In this document: positions 7,359-16,351 of the stretch, one piece after another | Layout of the letters: the number at the start of each line of letters is the position of its first letter | How positions within the stretch are numbered: the stretch's first letter is position 1 | NCBI RefSeq assembly: GCF_007747655.1 | Contig: NZ_CP036274.1 | Coordinates: forward strand, 5,022,001 to 5,086,000 | DNA length: 64,000 nucleotides | DNA from: Anatilimnocola aggregata | GTDB lineage: Bacteria; Planctomycetota; Planctomycetia; Pirellulales; Pirellulaceae | Direction: 5' to 3' | Notes under the pieces: model-generated | Seen by the model: the letters and a program-made list of their open reading frames with translations, nothing else | Database searches by the model: none | What the model was told of the DNA's origin: nothing | Position numbers and translations under genes: made by a program

Positions 7359-7631
7359 ATGTCGCTGACTGCTGTTGAAACGCTGAATCGTGAATTCTTG
7401 GAGATTCGCTGCCGCATTCTCGATCTGGCCGCGATGCTGGATCGGCTTGAGCGCTCGGATGATACCGTCGCTGACGATCCCAGGCTAAAGCGGATTCACG
7501 AGGCAATCGACCTACTCACCAAGTCGGCCAGCAGAAACTCTTCGAGTGATCGAGCGGAGCAAGTGCAGCTCACATTTTCTCGCCCTTACGACAGCGCCTG
7601 GCTACAGAACCTCAAGGTCAGACCTCGCTGA
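7359..7631 (+). CDS. small hypothetical protein
   Basis: A 90-residue acidic, mainly helical protein (MSLTAVETLNREFLEIRC...), probably cytoplasmic, with a helical or coiled-coil N-terminal two thirds (LDLAAMLDRLERSDD). It has no signal peptide or known motif. It lies 60 bases upstream of the TatD/EboB-like gene on the same strand, downstream of the GTTCAAC repeats, and could be the first gene of that operon. I do not recognise a family. Confidence 0.6.
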   Translation: MSLTAVETLNREFLEIRCRILDLAAMLDRLERSDDTVADDPRLKRIHEAIDLLTKSASRNSSSDRAEQVQLTFSRPYDSAWLQNLKVRPR

Positions 7632-7691
7632 ACAATCTCGCCGCACCGCTGGCACTCACGAACTAACTTCGCAGATTGATCGACAATAGCT

Positions 7692-8528
7692 ATGGATTAC
7701 ATCGACCCGCATATTCACATGGTTTCGCGGATCACCGACGACTACGAAACGCTTGCCCGCATGGGTTGCGTGGCACTCAGCGAGCCCGCGTTTTGGGCCG
7801 GCTTTGACCGCGGCACCGTCGATGGCTTTCGCGATTACTTTCGTCAACTGACCGAAGTCGAACCGAAGCGTGCGGCGCAATATGGCATTCAGCACTTCTG
7901 CTGGCTCTGCATCAACGCCAAGGAAGCCGAGAATGTCAGCCTGTCACGTGAAGTGATTGCCATGATTCCTGAGTTCATCCACAAGCCCAACGTGCTGGGC
8001 ATTGGCGAAATCGGGCTCAACAAGAACACTCGCAATGAGGCGATTGTGTTTCTCGAGCACATGGAACTGGCCATTCAGTACGAACAGCAGATTCTCATTC
8101 ACACCCCGCACCTTGAAGACAAGTTTCAAGGCACCCGGATGATTCTGGATATGCTCACCAGCGATCGTCGAATCGATCGCAACCGCGTGTTGGTGGATCA
8201 CGTCGAAGAACACACGGTGAGACATGTACTCGACGAAGGCTTTTGGGCGGGAATGACTCTCTATCCGGTAACCAAATGTACGCCATCACGCGCGGCCGAC
8301 ATTATCGAAATGTATGGCCCCGAACGCCTGATGGTGAACTCGGCCGGCGATTGGGGACCGAGTAAGCCTACCGCGGTTCCTGATTTCATCATGGAGATGC
8401 GTCGTCGCAAACATCCTGAAAGCCTCATTCGCAAGATCGTGTACGAGAACCCACTGCAGTATTTCAGCCAGAGTCAGGGATTTCGATTTACGCCGCGGGA
8501 TGCCAGCGAGACGGTTGATGCACGCTGA
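7692..8528 (+). CDS. TatD-like metal-dependent hydrolase (EboB-like)
   Basis: A 278-residue amidohydrolase-fold protein. Metal ligands are visible as DPHIHM near residue 5, GEIGLN near 105, LIHTPH near 137, VDHVEEH near 170 and AGDWG near 217, the pattern of TatD-family hydrolases. The overall sequence resembles the TatD member (EboB) of the ebo gene clusters, which are linked to export of prenylated metabolites. The other ebo genes (UbiA-like, dehydroquinate synthase-like) are not seen here. Its stop overlaps the ATG of the methyltransferase, so the two are translationally coupled. The substrate is unknown. Confidence 0.75.
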   Translation: MDYIDPHIHMVSRITDDYETLARMGCVALSEPAFWAGFDRGTVDGFRDYFRQLTEVEPKRAAQYGIQHFCWLCINAKEAENVSLSREVIAMIPEFIHKPNVLGIGEIGLNKNTRNEAIVFLEHMELAIQYEQQILIHTPHLEDKFQGTRMILDMLTSDRRIDRNRVLVDHVEEHTVRHVLDEGFWAGMTLYPVTKCTPSRAADIIEMYGPERLMVNSAGDWGPSKPTAVPDFIMEMRRRKHPESLIRKIVYENPLQYFSQSQGFRFTPRDASETVDAR

Positions 8529-9244
8529 TGACTGATGCAGTGCCGCCGCCTGGTTTCTCGCAAGATCGTATTTGGTCGCATTTTCAGAATGCGGATCCTG
8601 ACGCGTTTGCTGCAGCTAAACCAAGGCTCGAACACATCATTCGGTGTATTGCCAGGCGATCGTCTTCCAGTCGACCTGTGGTGCTGAATGTTGGTGTCGG
8701 CAACGGATTGTTCGAGCAACTCGCCGTAGCACTGAACTGGGACGTTCATTCGCTCGACCCCGATGCGGCTGCCATTGAACGACTTCAAAACGCTGGAATC
8801 GTCGGACACACCGGTTATATCGAGCGGATGGAGCTAGCGAGCCACACATTCGACGCTGTCGTTGCCTCCGAAGTCCTTGAACACCTGAATAACGAACAGC
8901 GAACCGCAGGCCTGTCGGAAATTGCGCGCGTGCTGAAACCGGGGGGCTGGTTTCATGGTACGGTCCCTTACAACGAAGATCTCAAATCCGGAGCTGTTGT
9001 TTGCCCTTGTTGTGGAGCATTGTTTCATCGCTGGGGGCACCAGAAGTCGTTCGATCTCGAATCATTGCGAGCTGAACTAGCGGCCAACTTTACTGTCCGC
9101 GAATTACGGCGAACCGCTTTCGTTTCGTTTAGCGATCGCGGTGTTGGAGGCAAGCTAAAATCCGCAGCGCGGTTGCTTCTCGCCCGCTGGGGACAAATGA
9201 TTGCGTCCCCTTCGCTCTATTGGGCTGCTACGACTACTAAGTAA
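8528..9244 (+). CDS. class I SAM-dependent methyltransferase
   Basis: A 238-residue Rossmann-fold methyltransferase. Motif I is VLNVGVGNGLFEQLA (about residues 56-70), followed by the acidic end of strand 2 (LDPDA), motif IV with ASEVLEHL and a post-motif LKPGGWFHGTVP. A CPCCGALFHRWGH segment near residue 158 could be a metal-binding insertion: Cys-x-x-Cys and two His, as in UbiE/type-11-like enzymes with a zinc-ribbon insert. The start overlaps the upstream hydrolase stop by one base. The substrate is unknown; the two enzymes probably act in one pathway. Confidence 0.8.
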   Translation: MTDAVPPPGFSQDRIWSHFQNADPDAFAAAKPRLEHIIRCIARRSSSSRPVVLNVGVGNGLFEQLAVALNWDVHSLDPDAAAIERLQNAGIVGHTGYIERMELASHTFDAVVASEVLEHLNNEQRTAGLSEIARVLKPGGWFHGTVPYNEDLKSGAVVCPCCGALFHRWGHQKSFDLESLRAELAANFTVRELRRTAFVSFSDRGVGGKLKSAARLLLARWGQMIASPSLYWAATTTK

Positions 9245-9377
9245 GCGACTCTGCGGAGAATGCGATTCGCAGGCGAGTTGCCCTATAGCGGCTGGCAACG
9301 CATACTAACTGGTGACAGACGTCTCGCGAACTTCGAGCTTCCCCAGCCTGTTCCGCCCCTCCTGTTGCACTTCATTC

Positions 9378-10949
9378 ATGACCGAATCTCCCGGCGAAGT
9401 TTCTGCCGAACCCGATCTGGTCGGGCGTCGCCTGGGCGATTACCAATTGCTTCGCCGCTTGGGGCGAGGAGGAATGGCCGAGGTCTATCTTGCCCAGCAG
9501 ATCTCGCTAGAGCGGCAAGTTGCATTCAAAGTGCTCCGGCAAAACCTGGCCGCGAACGAAACCTATGTCCGCCGTTTTCATCACGAAGCGCAGGCGGCTG
9601 CCAAACTGGTGCACGCAAACATCGTACAGATTCACGAAGTGGGCTGTGTCGACGGTGTACATTACATCGTTCAGGAGTACGTACCGGGGCGAAATCTCAA
9701 GCAGTTGCTGACTCATCGTGGCCGCCCCTTCGATGCGCCCCAAGTGGCACTGATACTTAGGCAAGTTGCAGCTGCGCTGCAAAAAGCTGCGGATGAGGGA
9801 ATCATCCATCGGGATATCAAGCCCGAAAACATCATGCTCTCGACCTCCGGAGACGTGAAGGTGGCAGACTTTGGCCTCGCCCGCATTGCAGCGGGGAGCG
9901 ACAAACTCGAATTGACGCAAATCGGCATGACAATGGGGACGCCGTTGTACATGAGTCCAGAGCAGGTTGAAGGTAAGGCTGTCGATCCCCGCAGTGATCT
10001 CTATTCCCTCGGCGTAACCGCCTATCACGTGCTAGCTGGTCGACCTCCATTCGATGGTGACTCGGCCCTTGCCGTGGCCGTACAGCACCTTAAGAACGAA
10101 CCCGTTCGGTTGGAATCGCTGCGCCCCGATGTCCCCTCCGGTCTCTGCCGCATCGTCCATCGACTTCTCGCCAAAAAGGCGGACGAACGGTATCAGCGCC
10201 CCATCGACCTCCTTAAAGAACTGCGCAGCCTGAAGATCGATGGCCTGGCCGACGACTGGCTCGCTGATATGCCTTTGTGGGGCCTCGATTCCGTCAGCAA
10301 CACCCCGGCATTGAACGCAGCAACGCAACAACTTTCGCGTGCCATGCTGAAGCAGGCAATGAATCGGAGAAAGGGATCTGGTTGGCTCACCGTGATGGGC
10401 CTCGTCGTGCTTGCCTTCGTGATCGGCTCCGTCATTGCCTGGACACAGTTGCCGCCACCATTACTAGTCGCTAGTAACCTGCCAACAACGGTCGTGAAGA
10501 AGTACGAGACCATCGACGAGCAATATGGAGCGGCTCTGCTGGCTCAGAATAACACCGAGCAATTGTCCAAGATCGAACCTGCCTGGAAGGCCGTCTGGGA
10601 GTACTTTCCCGCGGGCACGAATCCGCACCGCCAACGACTGACACGCCTGGCCAAGGGGCGTCTGGCCAGTTGGTATGTGCAGGAAAACCGCTTTAGCGAG
10701 GCATACACCCTTTATCATGAACTCGCCAGCCTGGAGGAAACCGAAAGCGAATTCCGGCTGCAAGGTTTGGCCGGCGAAGCTGTCGTGCTCGATCGGCAGG
10801 ACCGGAAAGATGAAGTGCGCGAGCGGCTTCCCACTCTGAATCTGAATCGCGCCAAACTCTCTGGCCTCGACACTCAATTGCGCGATCAGGTAGAGGCACT
10901 CTTCAGCAAGTACAAAGTTGAACCGTTGCCCGCAACGAAGACTTCTTAA
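9378..10949 (+). CDS. membrane Ser/Thr protein kinase (PknB-like)
   Basis: A 523-residue kinase from the ATG at 9378 (an upstream GTG at 9312 would add 22 residues). The kinase domain (about residues 15-275) has the glycine loop LGRGGMAEVYLA, the catalytic Lys in VAFKVL, IIHRDIKPENIML (HRD), VADFGLAR (DFG) and MSPEQ. All catalytic residues are present. A juxtamembrane linker leads to one membrane helix (about residues 352-375, VMGLVVLAFVIGSVIAW). An extracytoplasmic part of about 150 residues follows with TPR-like helices. It probably senses something outside the cytoplasm and phosphorylates cytoplasmic targets. It is a single gene with no adjacent phosphatase. Confidence 0.88.
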   Translation: MTESPGEVSAEPDLVGRRLGDYQLLRRLGRGGMAEVYLAQQISLERQVAFKVLRQNLAANETYVRRFHHEAQAAAKLVHANIVQIHEVGCVDGVHYIVQEYVPGRNLKQLLTHRGRPFDAPQVALILRQVAAALQKAADEGIIHRDIKPENIMLSTSGDVKVADFGLARIAAGSDKLELTQIGMTMGTPLYMSPEQVEGKAVDPRSDLYSLGVTAYHVLAGRPPFDGDSALAVAVQHLKNEPVRLESLRPDVPSGLCRIVHRLLAKKADERYQRPIDLLKELRSLKIDGLADDWLADMPLWGLDSVSNTPALNAATQQLSRAMLKQAMNRRKGSGWLTVMGLVVLAFVIGSVIAWTQLPPPLLVASNLPTTVVKKYETIDEQYGAALLAQNNTEQLSKIEPAWKAVWEYFPAGTNPHRQRLTRLAKGRLASWYVQENRFSEAYTLYHELASLEETESEFRLQGLAGEAVVLDRQDRKDEVRERLPTLNLNRAKLSGLDTQLRDQVEALFSKYKVEPLPATKTS

Positions 10950-10967
10950 GTTTGCACGTGCCAACGA

Positions 10968-11363
10968 TCAGGCAGCGCGACGCATCGGAGTTTGGGGAAC
11001 TAGTGTCGAGATGACGTGCGCGAGGCGGCCGTTACCTGAGTAGACCTTCACCTGGTTTTCTTCGACGAACCAGATAGCATGGCCACCGTTGCCGACAAAG
11101 CGACGACCGCAGTAGTTGCCACCCTTAATGAGAATGCTCTCGCTGAACTCGGTGGGCTGCGGCATGTTCGCGCGGGCAAAGGCTTCGGCAACAAGCAAAC
11201 GCACGTGCTGGGTCAATTCCGCATGAGGCATATACGCAACCACCAAACCGCAACCCGAAGGATTCTTCACCTGAAAGGCAGGCCTGCATCCAACATCGGC
11301 GTAGTGACAGCGGCATATTCCGTTTTCATCACCTGTTCGACAACCTTCGCCCAGCTTACGCAT
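10968..11363 (-). CDS. hypothetical protein
   Basis: A 131-residue protein with several Cys and His residues in the first 40 positions (CRTGDENGICRCHYADVGC), which could bind metal. The body is mixed alpha/beta with FSESILIKGGNYCGRRF and GHAIWFVEENQVKVYS. It has no signal peptide. It is convergent with the kinase gene, 18 bases away. I do not recognise the family; the style suggests a conserved planctomycete protein. Confidence 0.62.
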   Translation of the reverse strand: MRKLGEGCRTGDENGICRCHYADVGCRPAFQVKNPSGCGLVVAYMPHAELTQHVRLLVAEAFARANMPQPTEFSESILIKGGNYCGRRFVGNGGHAIWFVEENQVKVYSGNGRLAHVISTLVPQTPMRRAA

Positions 11364-11507
11364 AGTAACGTCAGACCTTAGCTATCATTCGGCCTATAGC
11401 GATGGCGTTCTGCCGGTGCATGACACCTCCTGGCAGCGGTCGATCTTGCTAACAGAACCTGCCGCGAGACTTGCCCGAAGTGCCTTATTTTGGCCCGGAG
11501 AAACCTC

Positions 11508-11699
11508 ATGTCCGACGAAGTGCCCGTCCGCCTCGAAGATCTGCAAATCGACGAAATTCAAGAGTTGCTTGAAGAAGAAGGTATTGAAGCCACGGTGGAA
11601 CAAGTGCGGATGATTACCGCCTTTGTCACCAGCGTTGGTGGCTTGGAAAACGCGCAAGGACTCTTCGACGAGATTCGCCAGCTCCGACCGGCGGCATAG
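11508..11699 (+). CDS. small acidic hypothetical protein
   Basis: A 63-residue acidic protein starting MSDEVPVRLEDLQIDE, mostly helical, containing ELLEEEGIEATVEQVRMITAFV. The ATG at 11508 follows a GGAG site by 7 bases, better than an in-frame start at 11490. No membrane segment or known domain is visible. It is monocistronic between two minus-strand genes. Confidence 0.6.
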   Translation: MSDEVPVRLEDLQIDEIQELLEEEGIEATVEQVRMITAFVTSVGGLENAQGLFDEIRQLRPAA

Positions 11700-11759
11700 G
11701 GCTCGTCGGCAAGTTAGTCAAAAACTCGCTGGCCCTCAGTCATGAGCACCATGCCAGGA

Positions 11760-13319
11760 CTACGGCAAGAGCGGCTTCAACTCCGTCATCCCATCCTCGC
11801 CTACTGGATAAAGCGCTTGCTGCTGAGTCAGTTTTTCGACTAGCAGTGCCATCATCCGCTGAAGTTCAGCAGGCTGGGACTTCGCCACATCCTGCGACTC
11901 AAACGGATCCGTCTTCAGGTTGTAAAGCTCGTATCTCTTGGTGCCGAACTTCTTGCTCGGCGGATAGTGATAAATCACTTTCCAATCCCCCTGCCGCAAA
12001 CTGGTGAAGTACTCGCTACGATGCGGCGAGTGGGGAAAATGCATCAGGAACGATTCCTCCCGCTTGGGATCTGCTTTGCCGCTGATCAACGTTGCCAGCG
12101 AAGTACCGTCGACCTTATGGCCTTCGGCGCTCTTCACTTGTGCCAATTCAAGGATTGTCGGAAAGAGATCGTAGACTGCTGCCGGCTGCGGCTGAATCTT
12201 GCCAGTTGCAATGGGCAATTGCTGCTGAAAGGCGTTCTTTGCATCCGCCTTTCCCCAGGCAGCAATAAACGGCACCCGCATCCCCCCTTCGTAGTGCGTT
12301 CCCTTCTTGCCACGAAGTGGCGCCGCACAGGCGACGTCATGTTCGGGACCAAGCGGAGCATCGGAGCCGTTGTCACCCAGGAAGACCACCAGCGTATTCT
12401 CGGCAACGCCGAGGGCATTCAGTTCGTCGAGCATCTGTCCCAGCGACTGATCCATTCCCTCGATCAACGTGGCAAAGGCCTGTGCGTTGGCGGGCTTACC
12501 CGAGTTGGCATAGTTCGCGGCAAACCTCGGATCCGAATTGAAGGGCGAGTGAACCGCGTAATGGGCAAAGTAGAGAAAGAACGGCTTCTCTGCTTTGACT
12601 GCGGCGGCCACTTCGCGTTTGGCCTCGCTGGTTAGAGCGTCGGTGAGAAAGGTATCTGTACCGTGATACTTGTCTAATCCGAACACCGCATTTCCGGATC
12701 TCTTGCCGTTCTTGTTCGGCAAGCTGCCGTAGTTCTGCTTGCCGTAGTAACTACCCGGCGAACCAATAGCGCGGCCAGCAATGTTCACATCGAAGCCAAT
12801 GTTCTTCGGATCCTCACCTTCGCTTCCATTGGGGCCAAAATGCCCCTTCCCGACATGAATTGTGCGATAGCCGGCCGACTGCAGCAGTCGCGGCAACGTG
12901 ACATCGTTCTTCTTGAGCCCGGCCCAATTCCAGGCGGGTGGTCCCGAGGGGCCGCGGTTGTTGTTTGCAGGGCTGATCCACTGCGTCGTTCGATGCCGCG
13001 CGCCGTTCTGCCCCGTCATGATCGAGCAGCGCGTCGGCGAGCAGACGTTCATGGCATAAAAGTTGTTGAAGCGAATTCCCTGCTTGGCCAGTCGCTCCAT
13101 GCTCGGGGTGCGGTAGTAATCGTTCAGCGGATAGCGCTTCGGTTCGCCGGCAGCGTCTGTCAAGAAAGGAACCGAGGTATCCATGATACCCATGTCGTCC
13201 ACAAGCACGACCATGATATTGGGCTGCTTGGGACTCGCAGCTTCACTAGAAACCGCAAACGCCGCGATGCCAACGGCTAAATGCAAAGCAACAGTCAACA
13301 TTAAATGGGGAGATCGCAT
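11760..13319 (-). CDS. secreted sulfatase (arylsulfatase family)
   Basis: A 519-residue sulfatase. The start at 13319 (MRSPHLMLTV...) gives a Sec signal peptide ending near SEAAS. The S1 sulfatase features are intact: PNIMVVLVDDMG (metal-binding Asp pair), the CSPTR formylglycine signature within FYAMNVCSPTRCSIMTGQ, VGKGHFG and the later FLGDNGSD Asp-Asn metal ligands. The Cys must be converted to formylglycine by a maturase not seen here. It probably removes sulfate esters from an algal polysaccharide in the periplasm. It follows a second sulfatase by 38 bases and ends the DUF1549-DUF1501-sulfatase-sulfatase cluster. The in-frame sequence upstream of 13319 overlaps that gene and is not coding. 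Confidence 0.9.
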   Translation of the reverse strand: MRSPHLMLTVALHLAVGIAAFAVSSEAASPKQPNIMVVLVDDMGIMDTSVPFLTDAAGEPKRYPLNDYYRTPSMERLAKQGIRFNNFYAMNVCSPTRCSIMTGQNGARHRTTQWISPANNNRGPSGPPAWNWAGLKKNDVTLPRLLQSAGYRTIHVGKGHFGPNGSEGEDPKNIGFDVNIAGRAIGSPGSYYGKQNYGSLPNKNGKRSGNAVFGLDKYHGTDTFLTDALTSEAKREVAAAVKAEKPFFLYFAHYAVHSPFNSDPRFAANYANSGKPANAQAFATLIEGMDQSLGQMLDELNALGVAENTLVVFLGDNGSDAPLGPEHDVACAAPLRGKKGTHYEGGMRVPFIAAWGKADAKNAFQQQLPIATGKIQPQPAAVYDLFPTILELAQVKSAEGHKVDGTSLATLISGKADPKREESFLMHFPHSPHRSEYFTSLRQGDWKVIYHYPPSKKFGTKRYELYNLKTDPFESQDVAKSQPAELQRMMALLVEKLTQQQALYPVGEDGMTELKPLLP

Positions 13320-13357
13320 GGAAAGAGGTCTCTGATGAATTTTGGTTATTGAACGAC

Positions 13358-14752
13358 CTACTTCGGCAAGCCAACCAGATCGGCAGGCAAAGTTGGCTGA
13401 TCCTTGGCGCGTTCGGCCTGCAGCAACTCTCGGAGTTTGGCAACTCGCTCTATTTCTTCGCCGGCGAGATCCTCTTTCTCGTAGGGATCGGCAGCGATGT
13501 TGAATAATTCCGGTTTGCCCTCTCTGCGCGCAATCAATTTCCAATCTCCGTGACGCAACGAGGCATTCCCAGCGTTCTGGGCAATGTAAATAACGCGGTC
13601 CTTCACCGCAGCCTGCCTCCCCGTAATGGAATTCCATTGATCGACCCCGTCCCAGTTCAAGTCCGCTGCAGGCTGGTAGCTGACGACTGTCGCAATGGTG
13701 GGAAACCAATCCACCGCGTGCATCGGGGTGACATGCTTCCCCGGCTTTAGTTTGCCAGGCCAATTTACGAATGCACAAACGCGTGTGCCACCTTCATACA
13801 GAGTAGCCTTTTGACCACGCAGCGGGTCGTTCTCACTATTGAGCGGTGAGTGCCCGACTTCACCCACATAGGCATTCTTGAGCGACTCGATCCCGCCGTT
13901 ATCACTGGTGAAAACAATCAGTGTATTGTCTCGCTGTTTGGTTTTTTCCAGGGCGGCGACGAATTGGCCAATCTTCGCATCAAGCTGCGAGACCATGGCC
14001 GCCATTCGCAGCCGGGAATCCTGTTTTTCCGGATCGTCGTGGAACTTCATCCCTGCATACAACTTTTTGTATTCATCGGGTGCATCGACGGGCGTATGTA
14101 CGGCATGAAAAGGGACATAAACGAACCAGGGGCCTTTGGCCTGCTCAATTCGCTTGACGGCTTCTGCTGCTACGAGTTCGGTGGCGTTCCCTTCTTCATG
14201 AAACAGTTTGCCATCGCGGTGCCAGGTGTCTTCGTAGGGCCCTTTACGATACTTGTGCGTCCAAGGATCAGCTGCACCGGTTAACGTGCCATACCCGTGC
14301 TGAAAACCGAACACGTTCGGCCCCCATTCGGGCTTAGCCCCGAGATGCCACTTGCCCGTTTGCGCCGTTGTATAACCCAGCGACTGCAGCGCAGAAGCCA
14401 GCGTAACCGTTCCCATGGGCATCGCCCGCAAGTTACTCGGCGCCAGCGCGTGCGGACCAAACCGGCCAGGATATCGGCCACTCATTAGTGCGGTGCGGGT
14501 TGGCGTGCAAACGGGCTGTACATAATGCTGGTCGAGTTCGATGCCGGTCTTTACCAACTGGTCCATGTGCGGCGTCTTGCTGAAGCCACCGTGCCAACCC
14601 ACGTCGCTCCAGCCCAGATCGTCGGCAAGTATCAATACTATATTGGGTACGCGGCCAGAAGGTTGTATCTGCTCGGCAAAAGCTGGCGAAAACGGCAGGC
14701 AGAACGAGCCGGCAGCAACGATTAGCGTAGCTAATCTGTATAGTAAACGCAT
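13358..14752 (-). CDS. secreted sulfatase (arylsulfatase family)
   Basis: A 464-residue sulfatase with a signal peptide (cleavage near PAFAE). Motifs are PNIVLILADDLGWSDVGWHG (metal Asp pair), the formylglycine site CTPTR in VQPVCTPTRTALMSGRYPG, TGKWHLG and FTSDNGG. The TPHMDQL and HYVQPVCTPTR segments resemble arylsulfatase B / N-acetylgalactosamine-4-sulfatase-type enzymes, but the substrate cannot be read from sequence. Length is normal. It lies in the minus-strand run downstream of the DUF1501 gene. Confidence 0.9.
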   Translation of the reverse strand: MRLLYRLATLIVAAGSFCLPFSPAFAEQIQPSGRVPNIVLILADDLGWSDVGWHGGFSKTPHMDQLVKTGIELDQHYVQPVCTPTRTALMSGRYPGRFGPHALAPSNLRAMPMGTVTLASALQSLGYTTAQTGKWHLGAKPEWGPNVFGFQHGYGTLTGAADPWTHKYRKGPYEDTWHRDGKLFHEEGNATELVAAEAVKRIEQAKGPWFVYVPFHAVHTPVDAPDEYKKLYAGMKFHDDPEKQDSRLRMAAMVSQLDAKIGQFVAALEKTKQRDNTLIVFTSDNGGIESLKNAYVGEVGHSPLNSENDPLRGQKATLYEGGTRVCAFVNWPGKLKPGKHVTPMHAVDWFPTIATVVSYQPAADLNWDGVDQWNSITGRQAAVKDRVIYIAQNAGNASLRHGDWKLIARREGKPELFNIAADPYEKEDLAGEEIERVAKLRELLQAERAKDQPTLPADLVGLPK

Positions 14753-14949
14753 AACATATCCAGGCGACGGAGAGGGTGATCAGGCCGGCCATGGGTTTCC
14801 TGCGGGTACGACCGACGGAGATAGTATCGGGCCGGGTAAATGCATGGTCAACTTAGTACCAATCGCAGATTTAACCGACGACTTTACCGCAGGCGAAGGT
14901 CCGGAATGTCGAGTAACTCAGCACATCGAAACGTGCCGCGACTCTGCGA

Positions 14950-16266
14950 CTAAGACTCGAACAACTCCGGGATCGGTGCGCCGCCGCGGACGATCATCAC
15001 CGGGCGACCGCTCGGCGTGTGGTATTCTTTCTTCGAGTCGATACCCAGCGCGTGGAAGTAACTGGCCGCGGCATCTTCGGGCGTGTACGACTTGCCAGCC
15101 GGCTCTTCGCCGTCAGCGTTGGTTTGGCCGACGACGCGGCCCCCTTGGATGCCGCCACCGGCCATGATCATGCTCATGCCACGGGCCCAGTGGTCGCGGC
15201 CGGCGTTGGGGTTCACCTTCGGCGTGCGGCCGAACTCGCCGGTACACCAAACCACCGTGTCTTCCATCAGGCCGGATTCCGACAGGTCTTCCATCAGCGC
15301 GGCCACGCCTTGGTCGAACGGCGGCAACATCTTGTTTTTCAGGTTTTCAAAGTTCTTGGCATGCGTGTCCCAACTGCCGAAGTCGAGCGAGACGCAGCGC
15401 ACCCCAGCCTCGACAAGTCGCCGGGCCAGCAAGCACGACTGACCGAACGGCGTGCGGCCGTAGCGTTCGCGTTGCTTGTCGGGCACGCTGTTGATATCGA
15501 ACGCTTTACGCGCCGCCGTGGAGTGCAGAATCTCGTAGGCCTGCTGATAGAACCGGTCCATGCCGTCGAGTTGCGAGCTGACGAGCGACGCGTTACGGAA
15601 TTTCGAATCGAGCCCCTGCATGAGTTCAAAGCGAGCGTCGATGCGCTTCATCGTCAGACCGCCTGGCATGGCCAACGCACGTACGTCAAAGTCGGGGGAA
15701 TTGGCGTCGGAGCCGACCGAGAATGACGTGTAGGCGACGCCCAAATAGCCGGCCGTTTCGACACCACCGTTGGTACGCGAGATTGGCAACGACACATAGG
15801 GGGGAATGCCCGCCGGTGCCACGTGTTCCTTTGCCACCACGGAACCGATATTTGGGTATTCGAGCGACGCAATGGGCCGGTTGCCGCTGCGCATGTATTG
15901 TTGCCCTGGCGCGTGGGCGGCTAACGTGTGGCAAACGTTGCGAATGACGACGTATTTATCTGCCTGCTTGGCCATGTGCGGCAAGTGCTCGCACACGTCG
16001 AGTCCGGCGACGTTCGTGTGGATCGGCTTGAACTCGCCGCGGACGTAGTCGTGTTTCGAGTCAGGCTTCATGTCGAAGGTGTCAAGATGCGACTGTCCGC
16101 CCGGCAGATAGATGAAGATGCCATTCTTGCCGCGACGTTCTGCAGGCATGGCCCCAGTGGCTTCCCAGCGCAGCAAGTCGGCCAGGCCGAGACCCAATGA
16201 GCCGACGGCCCCGGCTCGAAGAAAATCGCGGCGTCGTAATCCATCGCAGTAAGTTCGTTTGGTCAT
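14950..16266 (-). CDS. DUF1501 family protein, Tat-exported
   Basis: A 438-residue member of the DUF1501 family (alkaline-phosphatase/sulfatase-like fold). The N-terminus has a Tat signal (RRRDFLRAGAVGSLGLGLADLL). Characteristic segments are FIYLPGGQSHLDTFDMKP (about 50-67), SLDFGSWDTHAKNFENL (about 295-311), GEFGRTPKVN and GRDHW. Asp/His residues in these fit a metal site. The protein is probably periplasmic, of unknown activity. DUF1501 genes normally follow DUF1549/DUF1553 genes in planctomycetes, as here (85-base gap), and this pair is followed by two sulfatases. Confidence 0.9.
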   Translation of the reverse strand: MTKRTYCDGLRRRDFLRAGAVGSLGLGLADLLRWEATGAMPAERRGKNGIFIYLPGGQSHLDTFDMKPDSKHDYVRGEFKPIHTNVAGLDVCEHLPHMAKQADKYVVIRNVCHTLAAHAPGQQYMRSGNRPIASLEYPNIGSVVAKEHVAPAGIPPYVSLPISRTNGGVETAGYLGVAYTSFSVGSDANSPDFDVRALAMPGGLTMKRIDARFELMQGLDSKFRNASLVSSQLDGMDRFYQQAYEILHSTAARKAFDINSVPDKQRERYGRTPFGQSCLLARRLVEAGVRCVSLDFGSWDTHAKNFENLKNKMLPPFDQGVAALMEDLSESGLMEDTVVWCTGEFGRTPKVNPNAGRDHWARGMSMIMAGGGIQGGRVVGQTNADGEEPAGKSYTPEDAAASYFHALGIDSKKEYHTPSGRPVMIVRGGAPIPELFES

Positions 16267-16351
16267 GGAAATGATGTCCTCAGTACGGTATTTGGCCGCG
16301 GAGTGTGTGCCCGCAAGTTTGCACGCGGGAGATGCCCCGTGAACAGATCAA

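Noticed and set aside
10950-11507. terminators or small RNAs around the kinase and small genes
   Set aside because: No convincing stem-loop with a T-tract was found.
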